From: Chara braunii
Lineage: Eukaryota > Streptophyta > Charophyceae > Charales > Characeae
Direction of reading: 5' to 3'
DNA: 28,662 nt
NCBI GenBank assembly: GCA_003427395.1
Contig: BFEA01000052.1
Coordinates: forward strand, 2,110,649-2,139,310
Position numbers and translations under genes: made by a program. How positions within the stretch are numbered: position 1 is the stretch's first letter; the number at the start of each line of letters is the position of its first letter. Below, piece by piece: positions 10,111 to 18,859 of this stretch. The notes beneath the pieces are model-generated. The model was given only the letters and a program-made list of their open reading frames with translations, did no database searches and was not told the DNA's origin.

Positions 10111-11408
10111 TTTCGGTCCCTCCCCATCCCGACTGCTGTGTACAGAGTCGCACGCACAGGCCTGGACCTGGCCAAGCTCGAAGCTTACGACATGGACCGG
10201 GCTGGCGAAAGATGGTCAGAGCTCACCTGGCAAGAGGAGAGGGACTGCGAGGTATCGCCTTACCAACTTATGAGGGTGAGGGTGCTCGAGAACAACCAAC
10301 AACAAAAATGGGCATATGAGCCCAACATCCCCATCAGCAAGCTACCCTTTGACCCTGCAGAGTGGGAATGGAAGGCGGAAAAGCAGACCCCCATATGGGA
10401 CTACACAGTCAAGGACGGGTACAAGGCTGCACGAGTCAATCCCCCGATAACAGAAGTGGTTAAGAACAGATGGGAAAGGGACTCCCCGCTCACCCAACAG
10501 GATCTGAGTGACCTGTCATGGTCCCGATACTCGAAAATCATGCCTACGGCCCACCGAGCTCTCCAATGGCAGATCCTCCACAGATGCCTACCCACCTCAG
10601 ACTGGATTGTCTCCCGCATAGAGCTGGAGCAGCGCGGCATCCTTTCCCCGATCTGCTCCTACTGCGGGAAGTCCTCACCACCGGCGAGAGCAACACTAGA
10701 GCACTATCTGTTGGCCTGCCCAATGGTGGTGCAACTATGGAGCTGGTGGGACTCGCTATGGCACTACCCGACGGCCCAACATCTTCCCTGGAGCCTTCCA
10801 CTCATACTACTGGGTGAACACGCTCCTCACTCCAAAAAATGGGATGCCTTTGCAGCAAACCTCTTCTCATATATGAGACTTGCGCTGCTGATGCTGGCCT
10901 GGAGGATGCGGTGCTCTCATGAAGGGACAAGTGCTTCTTTGGCTATCCACAAGCGCGAGAGGTGGCGATTGCAACAATCACCAACCATACCCAAGCAGCC
11001 TAGAAGCAGCTCAAAAAGGACCTCGCAAACACAAAAGACCAGACCGAGCAACAACACTGCAAAGAGATATTCCAATCAATATGGCTAGACCAAAACAAGA
11101 AGCTGGCCACATTAGATGACCACGAAAACTTAGTCTGGAATCGGTGGGTGGCGGAGGAACCGACATGGGAAAGGCTCCTTAGACCCCACTTTCATGTCCC
11201 CTACCAAGAACAAAACTTTATTCTAGTTTCCCCCATCACCCACCCCCTTGCCCACGATCCNCACGAAAACTTAGTCTGGAATCGGTGGGTGGCGAAGGAA
11301 CCGACATGGGAAAGGCTCCCTAGACCCCACTTTCATGTCCCCTACCAAGAACAAAACTTTATTCTAGTTTCCCCCATCACCCACCCTGCCCCTTGCCCAC
11401 GATCCTAG
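10111..11408 (+). pseudogene. LINE ORF2, C-terminal region with zf-RVT-like zinc motif
   Basis: The frame continues past the TAG at 10108. Around 10550-10740 lies the segment HRALQWQILHRCLPTSDW followed by C-SY-C, 12 residues, H-YLLA-C, the CX2C...HX4C pattern of the zf-RVT domain found at the C-terminus of plant LINE ORF2. The open frame ends at 11088. A frameshift near 10950 moves the likely original reading into another phase, which ends LVWNRW...NFILVS near 11230. That last segment is present twice because of the duplication at 11121-11408. This phase also has a TAG near 11012. Confidence 0.78.
11121..11408 (+). repeat. 140-bp direct duplication around a single N
   Basis: The segment starting cacgaaaacttagtctggaa at 11121 recurs at 11262 with only a few substitutions and a small indel. 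The ambiguous base n at 11261 is exactly at the junction. This pattern fits two overlapping contig ends joined without merging at least as well as a real tandem duplication. Confidence 0.85.
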
Positions 11409-12099
11409 ACCCCCCGCCCCCCCCTCCCCCCTCTTCCTTTCTGTCCCCCTCCCGGTCTCGGCCCCTGCCAGCCCCTCTTCCCCGGTGAGTCAAGCCCCGT
11501 CCAGTCAAATGAGATGATCTGAGCACGAAGCAACAACGACCAAACATCAGACAAGCACGGGGTTAGACAACAAGACTGTCGGAGAAGTAGGGCCTACAGT
11601 ACCAGACTAAACAAGACTGAAAGGAGTGGACAAAAAGTAAGGGGATAGCGGGAAAAGGGTGTGCGGGTAAGGAATCAGATGACACCGAACAGTTGAGACA
11701 ACGAAAGCAATGCTGTAGAGATCCAAACGGACGAGGGGTTATCAGGCATGAGGATTTGAATGAGTGAGGACACACAAACGGACGGGAGGGTGTTAGACAT
11801 GAGGTCTTCATATATACTGCAAAAAGCGCCACTGACTGCATGGAACTGCAGATGAGACTAGTAGAAAACTGATTGATACCGGGGTTACCTCCCGGCAAGA
11901 ATAAGTTGAACTCCCCGAGGGGCATCTGTCATTTGCATTGTTCCAAACCTTTGTAAAGTGTATAAAGGGACGCTGGACCCGCTTTCCAGCAGGTGCTGCT
12001 CCCCACCAATAGATGGAGCCATCCTAAAATTGGGCCCGCTAATGGGGGATGCTCCTATCACCTCCATTAGCACGGTCCACGACACAGCGATGTTTACTC
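11409..12099 (+). other. LINE element 1 3' untranslated region
   Basis: It opens with a C-rich, G-poor stretch (11407-11450), then has no convincing open frame, and ends in the double-hairpin module and an 80-nt tail. Within the tail, GCTAATGGGGG (around 12038) can pair with CCTCCATTAGC (around 12061) as an 11-bp stem with one mismatch. Poly(A) begins at 12100. Confidence 0.65.
11967..12019 (+). repeat. LINE 3'-end double-hairpin module, copy C
   Basis: Same module as 132-184, with both stems perfect (GCTGGA/TCCAGC and GCTCC/GGAGC). It is preceded by tataaaggga, similar to the flank of copy D. Its end is exactly 80 nt before poly(A), as in copy B. Being inside the 3'UTR of a recognisable LINE, this copy assigns the module to LINEs. 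Fixed position and repeated presence suggest an RNA signal read by the element's own RT; that role is inferred. Confidence 0.8.
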
Positions 12100-12112
12100 A
12101 AAAAAAAAAAAA

Positions 12113-12245
12113 GAGCTGGGAATCCTTTGTTCCATCATATATCCCTCGAGCCCGTTCCGGCCCCGCGGTAAGGTGCAGTATCTCCTACACCCCCAACATC
12201 CCGTACTAAGAACTGCTATGCCAGCCTCAAGCCCTAAGCTACGTT
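12113..12245 (+). repeat. Interspersed ~150-220-bp repeat, copy 2
   Basis: It begins directly after the LINE poly(A) and matches 2019-2178 at roughly nine positions in ten by eye. It lacks the tactaggaggataacc end, stopping near gctacg. Confidence 0.8.
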
Positions 12246-13238
12246 GTGACGAGCTCTTTTCTGATAAGCGCCATCTTCTGCACAACCGGGATTGGGGGTA
12301 CATAGAGGGGGTCGGGGACAAATTGCATGGCAGTCCCTCGTTCTTGGGTTTCTTCTTGGTCCCTCGATAGAAAGGAGGTGGTGGTTATGAACTTCGGGGT
12401 ATTTGGCCCGCGCCGTAGTGAGCGCAAGGGAACAATGTCTGCTATGTACTTTTTCTTTCTTTTCTTTCTTTTTCGACAGAAGTCCGTCTTTTTGGCGCGA
12501 CAATCGCGCGGGGAATTCCTTCGCAATTTTCGAATTGGGGATAAGCCCGTGCGGGTTCTCAAAATTTCTTTTTGCAATTAGGACCTTAATTAGACTAGGA
12601 AATTGGGTGTCTCGTAATTTTCGCCTGTAACTGCACATCGCTTCCTGCTTGCGCACGCTTTGCTGCACCTGGGCTAAGCCTTGTGCTTTGTTCCCGCCGC
12701 GCCTAAATTCCAATCTCAACTGTAATCTCTTCTTGCTCTTTCCTTGCCTACACAGATGTAACTGTAATCTCCCCTTTCTTGATCTTCTTTCCCATGTTGC
12801 TGCGTGCGCTCTCCCTTCTCTATCTCATTGGCCAGATCCGTGCATGACTGGAGCGAAGCGTGGAGTGAGGCTACGTCCCCCACGCCGCGGCCCAGCCATG
12901 CAGCCGTAGGCACTTCCTCCTTCCTTTCTCCTATTCCTCTCTGACAATCCCGGCTATTGCGCGCTGATGCAAAAGCTATAAATTCGGCAAGCGCAATTAA
13001 TTGGCTCTCTAATCCACTTGGGAGTTAGCGCGGTCGAGAGGATCGACTAACGAGCAGAAAGATGGTGAGTAGAGAGTCGGGCGATCCGACGAGCTGGTGC
13101 TGAGTATGCGGGGTTGACGTGTGGCCGCGAAGGACTGTGGCACGCGGGCGAGTCTGGCTTGCATGCTCGAACCAAGCGGGGTGACAACTCTGTATGGTTT
13201 GGAGGTGCAGGGCGACGGACTGCCCGCACCGGAAAGGT

Positions 13239-13321
<83 letters not shown>

Positions 13322-13410
13322 TGGTGGAACAATGCCTTTCTTCCCACCTTCTGTGAAATTTTGACTCCAACGTTGGCAAATTTTGTTGCGCTAGTTTCAG
13401 ATTTCTTTGT
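12245..13410 (+). promoter_or_regulatory. Promoter-like cassette with TATA box and first-exon 5' splice site, copy 1
   Basis: This ~1.1-kb region is homologous, in inverted orientation, to 19105-20165. Conserved landmarks in order are a gcgcg-rich block, cttcctctttcctt, GCTATAAATT (TATA at 12977-12984), CTAACGAG, and GGTGAGTAG (5' splice site GTGAGT at 13065-13070). Then come gatccgacg, cggggt-gacgtg, cggactgcc and a (GA)n tract. The distance from TATA to splice site (~85 bp) suits a short first exon. An ATG sits at 13062 directly before the splice site, but it is not at the aligned position in the other copy. No downstream gene body is recognisable; an LTR element follows. Confidence 0.5.
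13242..13320. repeat. (GA)n microsatellite
   Basis: About 39 GA units with one interruption near 13301. A shorter (GA)n occupies the equivalent place in the inverted cassette at 19222-19238. Frames through it encode only R-E or S-L runs and are not genes. Confidence 0.95.
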
Positions 13411-13929
13411 AAATCATCTCGGATTTTCTGTTTCGTATATATGTATGCATGCTGGTGAACGAACTCGTGTCTCCTTTCTCGAGCTGTTTCTGATTTTCAA
13501 TTTTGTTTTGTTCAATATCGTTAGCTTAATTCAAAATTTTATCTTCTAGTACCCATCTGCGCTACGTGCTCAACGATCCGCGAGGTTTTGGTTACCGCAG
13601 ATCTGGCCGGATACGCTCGGCGCGCATGTCTTGCCTGACCACTTGCTCATGCATGATTGCAGGAATGATCTGATATATTGGTTTTTGATGGTATGGATAT
13701 GTATGTAATGATTGGATCTCACTTGGAATGATGATGGTTGCATGAGGAGAATGATTGGATGCATATGGGATAGAACGACGCACAGACAGAAGCGCCTATC
13801 ACTGACTTATCCGCGCGACAAGAAAAAATCTGAGCCGTCTGCCTGCGCAAGCGCCCGTGTATGACAGCAAGTCCGGCAACGGAGTCTGCAACATACATGC
13901 GCGTCTGCATAAGCCCAACTCTGGTGTTC
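13411..13929. other. Non-coding stretch
   Basis: AT-rich at first, with no recognisable gene. A ttgcag|g sequence near 13660 could be a 3' splice acceptor for the upstream 5' splice site, but nothing supports a coding exon after it. The 5' end of the LTR element may lie in the last part of this stretch. Confidence 0.35.
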
Positions 13930-14727
13930 CTTCGCCAGGAAATGAATGTAATTACAGTCCATTCAGTAGGATATGGCGGTGGAAACTCCCTTCCGGGTCA
14001 CTGACCGCGAGAGCTTAAGGAACCCAGAGTATCAGACGTATTGGGAGAGGGAACAACTTAGGCGATGGCAAAACTCACGGAATCCTGACTACCCCTGTCA
14101 GACTGAGAACGATCGGCTGTGCGGGGGCGATTTCCAGTGGGAAATAAACCAGGATTCTCGGATTCCAGACTATCCCAATACCCGCAATAAACAGTATTAT
14201 CTAACCCCGGGCTTCGCCACTATTACTACCCGTTTTCCTCCCTATTATATTCTTCTCCCGGATCATCACCTAACGGTTGTTTTGTGGGATTCCATAGCTC
14301 GTTACTGTCCCCACACACCGTGCCCGGAGTGCCAACAATACAACGAGTATCACAAAGCAGGGTTCATCTGACGAACCAGCTCCGAAGAAGAGCTTCGGGA
14401 ACACAGTCTCCGACTACGACCGTCCTCATCAGACTCTGAGACGTGCATTGGCCGACGACGGTACATGTGCTCTCAGAGAGATACTCATAGCGTTCTGCCT
14501 GTACATCAGATACGTCCCCGGCCCAGGCCACGAGATCGACGATCACCCCGATTCTGAGCTAAAACGAGACACTTGCAATCCTACCCCTGAAACTTGACGC
14601 CGGAAATTTCAGTTCCGACCTGGGACTCCACCCCCATTTTCCTAAAATCCTTGGCACACCCCTCTTCACACTTCCAGGCCCGCTAACACTCCGAAACAGG
14701 AACTTCACGTCGCGCTGGGCGTGAGGT
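13930..14727 (+). repeat. 5' LTR
   Basis: Left member of the ~800-bp direct repeat. It ends immediately before the primer-binding site, which defines it as the 5' LTR. It contains an open frame of 132 codons (13973-14371; starts MAVETPF, has a PCPECQQY segment) whose counterpart in the right copy is broken by single-base indels and carries many amino-acid changes. The frame therefore does not look under selection. Confidence 0.75.
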
Positions 14728-14740
14728 TGGTATCGGAGCC
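14728..14740 (+). promoter_or_regulatory. Primer-binding site, initiator-Met-tRNA type
   Basis: tggtatcggagcc differs by one base from the widespread plant LTR-retrotransposon PBS TGGTATCAGAGCC, which pairs with the 3' end of initiator Met tRNA. It sits exactly at the end of the left repeat, where first-strand priming is expected. Confidence 0.8.
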
Positions 14741-14894
14741 GACACGTGTCAAGATAAGGGATTGACAAGGGGCTCGGTTCTTTAGTTCAACCGATCTGGC
14801 AAATCCGAGAAGGGGACGGTCCACGTAGAGAAACGCGCCGGCACGTGAACCCATTGTAACACGGAGCAGGTCTGCAGGCAGACTCACCAACGAC

Positions 14895-15185
14895 ATGAAT
14901 GCTAATCAGGCACAAGGGGGAGTGAACCCCGTTGGCCTTGCGCCTCCACATCAGGCACGTATCCACGCACCAGCAGCTCCACCGAATCTTTATTTGCTTG
15001 ATCATGCACATCATTTGGCAGGATCATGGCTTGCCACGCTCCGAGCACAACAATACGACGACAATGAAGCCAGGATCAATGTTAGGGGCAGCGCCCACCA
15101 TTGGTTTAGTACCTATGTATGGGTTGATCTCCCTACCTTTGAAAGATCGCTTCGCCAGGAAATGAATGTAATTACAGTCCATTGA
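14895..15185 (+). pseudogene. Truncated gag-like N-terminus of the LTR element
   Basis: A 96-codon frame begins at an ATG about 155 bp after the PBS, the usual place for gag. It starts MNANQAQGGVNPVGLAPP and then passes directly into the right LTR (from 15150), where it stops. Only the first ~85 residues are gag-like by position. There is no capsid or zinc-knuckle sequence to confirm the family, so the call rests on location. Confidence 0.5.
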
Positions 15186-15942
15186 GTAGGATATGGCGGT
15201 GGAAACTCCCTTTTGGGTCATCGACCGCGAGAGGAAAGGAACCCGGAGTATCAGACGTATTGGGAGAGGGAACAACTTAGGCGACGACGAAACTCATGAA
15301 TCCTTACTACCCCTGTCTGTCTGAGAATGATCGACTGTGCGGGGGCGGTTTCCAGTGGGCAATAAACCCGGTTTCTCGGATTCTGGACTATCCCGACACC
15401 CGCAATAGACAGTATTATCTAACCCCAGACTTCGTCGCTATTACTACCCGTTTTCCTCCCTATTATATCCTTATCCCGTATCATCACCTAACGGTTATTC
15501 TGTGGGATTCCATAGCTCGTTACTGGCCCCGTACACCGTGCTCGGAGTGCAAGCAATACAACGAGTATCGCGAAGCACGGTTCATCCGGCGAACCCGCTC
15601 CGAAGCAGAGCTTTGGGAACACTGTCTCTGACTACGACCGTTCTCATCAGACTCTGAGATGTGCATTGCCCGACGACGGTACATGCGCTCTCAAAGAGAT
15701 ACTCATAGCGTTCCACCTGTACATCAGATACGTCCCCGGCCCAGGCCGCGAGATCGGTGATCGCCCCGATTCTGAGCTAAAACGAGACACTTGCACTCCT
15801 ACCCCTGAAACTTGACGCCGGAGATTCCAGTTCCGACTTGGGACTCCACCCCCATTTTCCTAAAATCCTTGGCACACCCCTCTTCGCACTTCCAGGCCCA
15901 CTGACACTCCGAAACAGGAAGTCGCGCTGGGTTTGAGGTTGG
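15150..15942 (+). repeat. 3' LTR
   Basis: Right member of the direct repeat, ~793 bp, with scattered substitutions and small indels against the left copy. The corresponding frame is open only at 15296-15631. It runs at its 3' end into gaggttggg and then the interspersed repeat array, with no PBS. Confidence 0.75.
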
Positions 15943-15944
15943 GC

Positions 15945-16425
15945 GTCACAACGTACTAGGAGGATAACCAACCCTAAGTCGTGAATTATGGACTGTATCA
16001 TGGACTATGTGTATGGACCCTGGAGAATCGTTGATAGAGAGAGTTGGGGATCCTTTGTTCCCTCGTATATCCCTGGAGCCCGTTCCGGCCCCGCGGGCCG
16101 CGGTAAGGTGCAGTATTTCCTGACAGCCCCGACATCCCGTACTAAGGAACTGCTATGCCAGCCTCAACCCTTAAGCTACGTACTAGGAGGATAACCAACC
16201 CTAAGCCGTGGATCATGGACTCTATCTATTGACCCTGGAAAACCCTGTGTTGTATGATTACTTGTGAGAGCTCGACAATCCTACGTTCCCTCGTATATCC
16301 CTGGAGCCCGTTCCGGCCCCGTGGTAAAGTGCCGTATACACTCCCGACATCCCGTACTAAGGAACTGCTACGCCAACCTCAATCCTTGACTACGTACTAG
16401 GAGGATGACCAGCCCTAAGTCATAG
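15945..16425 (+). repeat. Tandem ~220-bp repeats of the interspersed family
   Basis: A tail fragment (15945-15985) is followed by two copies (cores at 16043-16212 and 16266-16425). The spacers between cores are themselves related (gtcgtga-ttatggact / gccgtggatcatggact), giving a true period of ~223 bp. These cores match 2019-2178 and 12113-12245. The second copy has a small ggccgcgg duplication near 16096. No coding potential; family unknown. Confidence 0.85.
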
Positions 16426-16719
16426 TCTGGTATCGAACACAGGACCTCATGTGAATCATGCAAGTGACCTAACCTGTTGATATATACTATAAAGTAGTCT
16501 GAAGTTGTGCTCTGTTGGGCTCAAGTAAACCAGACTGTACAAACCACCCAACAGTTGCGTGACCACCCATAGACCAAGAACATCAGAATATCCTACCATC
16601 GCCCAGTCCCGACATACAAAACCGCGAGCAGTGTCTGTAATAGCTAACCTGCGTCATCCCAAGGGGGTGCGTGTCCAGTCGTGTGTCAATCTAACTCCCT
16701 ACCGATGTCCATGCGCAAG

Positions 16720-16800
16720 GCTGCGGATTTGAACCCGCAACCTCATACGACAATGCGCATTTCCAACTGGTGCTCTAGCCACTTAGCTACATCAACTGGA
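16720..16800 (-). tRNA. tRNA-like sequence (tRNA pseudogene or SINE head)
   Basis: On the minus strand there is a perfect RNA polymerase III A box, TAGCTAAGTGG (16779-16789), and B box, GGTTCAAATCC (16725-16735). The B box sits in a perfect T-arm (TGCGG-loop-CCGCA). The anticodon arm does not pair well and the acceptor ends do not match, so this is not a functional tRNA by eye. It fits a tRNA pseudogene or the 5' head of a SINE running toward lower coordinates. Confidence 0.6.
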
Positions 16801-16867
16801 CAAAAAACTGGTGACTCCTACTAGAGGGTATGATACGAGCAGCCTCCCCTAGTAACTGTCCCCGGTT

Positions 16868-16919
16868 GCTCCATCTATTGGTGGAGAGCTGGACCTGCTG
16901 GAAACCGGGTCCAATGTCC
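16868..16919 (-). repeat. LINE 3'-end double-hairpin module, copy D
   Basis: Minus-strand copy of the module. Stem 1 is weakened at its base (TTGGA/TCCAG core kept) and stem 2 has a G-U wobble (GCTCT/GGAGC), so folding is mostly retained while sequence drifts. On this strand the tRNA-like sequence starts ~70 nt downstream, close to where poly(A) sits in copies B and C. Confidence 0.7.
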
Positions 16920-17440
16920 CTGTATATCTCACAAGAAAGCATAACTCAGGAGAAAAATCATCACCGCCCTTGTAGTAAGGGCGGAGGGTAAGAGCCCCCT
17001 GGCCGGCCACAACACCATAGCCCCCCATCTCTGAAACCTACCACCCCTCCAATGATTATCCCGCTTTCATCATCCATCCTCCCGCCTCCCTCATCATCGA
17101 TTCCTTATTTCTCCTTTTTTTTCACTTGAGCAATACCTTTTTGTCTTTCCACCGTTTAGCCCTAACCACGGAATAAACAATCCACCTAGATAAGATCAGT
17201 GAGGTCAATACGATCAATCTGGTTAGGCAAGTGCAGATTGCCACTAACTGTAACACTGGTGTGATCTGGATAACGGTTATGATATGATTGCGAAATATGC
17301 ACATGTAAGCACACTAATAACCGCCCAAGCAGATGCGATTCAACCAAGCTGAAACATACATAAGCATAGCAGATTGGTCTCCGATACATCAACAACACAA
17401 TACTTGGTACGCACTCAGGAAAAGGTTGTCAGGCCATATT
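16920..17440. other. Non-coding stretch
   Basis: No gene, RNA or clear repeat recognised. AT-rich from about 17100. Confidence 0.4.
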
Positions 17441-17497
17441 TGTGCAACCGGTTGAACGCGCTGAACGCGCGTTCACGTTCAAATGCATGCGTTCATA

Positions 17498-17567
17498 CCC
17501 CCCGGGGCCTCGTTCAAACGCACTGCGCGCCACGTGGCGCGAAAAAATTGAACACGACCCCGGGGGG
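17498..17567. repeat. Nested palindrome, GC-rich
   Basis: Arms of 20 bp (17498-17517 and 17548-17567; CCCCCCGGGG plus CGTTCAA) pair with three mismatches. They enclose a perfect 16-bp palindrome, CGCGCCACGTGGCGCG (17526-17541), centred on a CACGTG. Flanking sequence (17446-17490) is rich in GAACG/CGTTC motifs. This could be the core of a foldback element. Confidence 0.8.
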
Positions 17568-18080
17568 CGTGCGCGCGAGTCGCGGACTACGGGGTGGTGG
17601 GCCTTGTTCAACGAACCCCCGAAAGTGCAAAAAAAAGCCCCCCCGGAGGCCCACCCCCCCTACCGCGTCACCCCCCGCCATATGTGAAGGGTCCTTTTTT
17701 TTTGGGGGGGGGGGGGTTAGGGGAATCCCCCTAACACGGCTAAGACGGCCCATGCAGGCTATCAGAAGGGTCCTCGCAGCCATGTAGCGCAGACCCCCCC
17801 ACCAAAATCAAGCCAAGCAGTGAATATGAAGTAGAGCATGAGCTGGCCGAATATATACTCAAGATTCCAATTCAGGTCAGTGTTTCAACAGTTATGGGTT
17901 GCTCACGTAGCTAGGCCGTGTTGGTCTGTCCACTTGATTTTCAGGGCTTGGCTGCACTACTCACCAAATGTGCAAAGCTAGAATGAATCTTCTGCAGAAC
18001 ATGGAGTAATACGCCGCCATATGTTTTGTCTTTTGTGCATGTGGTGAGTAGAGGCCCTTAGGGCCACTGTACGAATTCCT
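17568..18080. other. Non-coding stretch with homopolymer runs
   Basis: Contains T9 (17695-17703) followed by G13 (17704-17716), with C-rich sequence before it. Open frames through it are compositional and I call no gene. Confidence 0.5.
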
Positions 18081-18082
18081 AA

Positions 18083-18162
18083 GAAAAGAAAAACGAGAAA
18101 AAAGAAAAACGAGAAAAAAGAAAAACGAGAAAAAAAAAAACAAGAAAAAAGAAAAACGAGAA
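18083..18162. repeat. 16-bp purine minisatellite
   Basis: The unit gaaaaacgagaaaaaa starts at 18088, 18104 and 18120 and continues with one imperfect copy. All bases but the C are purines on the plus strand. Confidence 0.9.
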
Positions 18163-18172
18163 TTTTTTCCTT

Positions 18173-18303
18173 TCGGATGGCCATGTGCTCCTCAGGGGTC
18201 ACGCCACCACTGTTATCCGATCACCAGGAAAATACGGTAGCAATCATTTGTGCACCGTTTTCTCGGATGGCCATGTGCTCCTCAGGGGTCACGCCACCAC
18301 TGT
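18173..18303. repeat. Direct repeat, 41 bp identical, 90-bp period
   Basis: tcggatggccatgtgctcct and the next 21 bases occur at 18173-18213 and 18263-18303 without differences. The 90-bp offset is a multiple of three, so both copies read the same residues (GGVTPEEHMAIR) on the minus strand, within or just past the gypsy-type linker pseudogene. Confidence 0.9.
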
Positions 18304-18856
18304 CATTCGGCCAATATGTCGGCCTTTCAGGAATTTTAATTCCGAATTCGTACATCGTAGGGTCATCACGCTCAGGGGGTTCCGAAGCTTCGCTTTCGGC
18401 CCCTAAACGTAACAATCTCACCTCCTTTCCCGGAGTCAGCAAGGAACAAGGCAACTCTGTAATGTCGCAGAACGCGTTCTTTTCTCGATATCTCGAGAGA
18501 AGTGGGCTGGTCGCTTCATATAGGGTTCGAGGGGGTTCCAAAGAATCAGTCATCCGGGATACCTGTACGAGTGGTTCTCCAAAAATTAGTGTTCGAGTCC
18601 GTTGCAGATTCTTTTCAGTGAGGACGAACGTTTTAGTTGTCTTCTGTCGAATGGGGTAGCGGATCGAGCAGTGCACCATATCTTGGATCACGGGTTCCGT
18701 GTCATCCTCGCTATCAGCGGAGTTGTCGGTCGGTTCAGGTTTCTTTCCTCTCGCCTCTTTCTCAGGGCTTGGCTCTTTCCACATGATCACGCGAAGAGAG
18801 CTCCTGATTTCGGGCGGGGGTCTTGGTGGTAACGTGGTTCGGAGAGTTAATCTCAT
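18221..18856 (-). pseudogene. Gypsy-type pol linker after protease (fragment)
   Basis: A 211-codon minus-strand frame, charged and low in recognisable motifs. It is placed downstream, in the sense of transcription, of the protease fragment at 18945-19127. In Ty3/gypsy polyproteins a spacer of this kind can separate protease from RT. It ends before any RT motif because the element is truncated by the purine minisatellite region. Assignment rests on adjacency; the frame relation to the protease requires a frameshift near 18800. Confidence 0.4.
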
Positions 18857-18859
18857 TGG

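Larger units (their letters stand above)
2179..12112 (+). mobile_element. Decayed long LINE (non-LTR retrotransposon), element 1
   Basis: The order is ORF1 region with zinc knuckle, Pro/Gln-rich linker, two further ORF1 domains, ORF2 with endonuclease, RT and zf-RVT motif, 3'UTR with double hairpin, and 13 A (12100-12112). The first ~130 codons seen in the related element at 20271-20660 are absent, so the copy is 5'-truncated near 2179-2200. It carries at least seven in-frame stops in ORF2 and several frameshifts, so it is not autonomous. Copies of the same interspersed repeat lie at both ends. A single N at 11261 interrupts it. At ~9.9 kb it is long for a LINE. Confidence 0.88.
13930..15942 (+). 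mobile_element. Internally deleted LTR retrotransposon
   Basis: Two ~800-bp direct repeats (13930-14727 and 15150-15942) flank ~420 bp that starts with a tRNA-type primer-binding site and a gag-like ATG frame. No protease, RT, RNase H, integrase or polypurine tract remains, so most of the interior is deleted. The right repeat starts at the shared cttcgccagg; microhomology there may mark the deletion joint, in which case the true left LTR extends upstream of 13930. Neither repeat shows clear TG...CA ends and I found no target-site duplication. Confidence 0.72.

Noticed and set aside
2019-12245. The two flanking repeat copies as a ~150-bp target-site duplication of the LINE
   Set aside because: The copies differ from each other about as much as from other family copies and have different ends; insertion near pre-existing copies is simpler.
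13009-13549. Frames through the (GA)n tract (R-E and S-L runs)
   Set aside because: Purely the translation of a microsatellite, open in several frames for that reason.
13973-14371. 132-codon frame as a host gene
   Set aside because: It lies within the left LTR; the copy in the right LTR is frameshifted and shows many amino-acid changes, so no sign of selection.
17374-17787. 137-codon frame over GC-rich DNA
   Set aside because: Crosses the nested palindrome and homopolymers; composition-driven with no recognisable domain.
18177-18659. Plus-strand frame of 160 codons
   Set aside because: Opposite the minus-strand pol linker and adjacent to the protease motif, which sets the coding strand.
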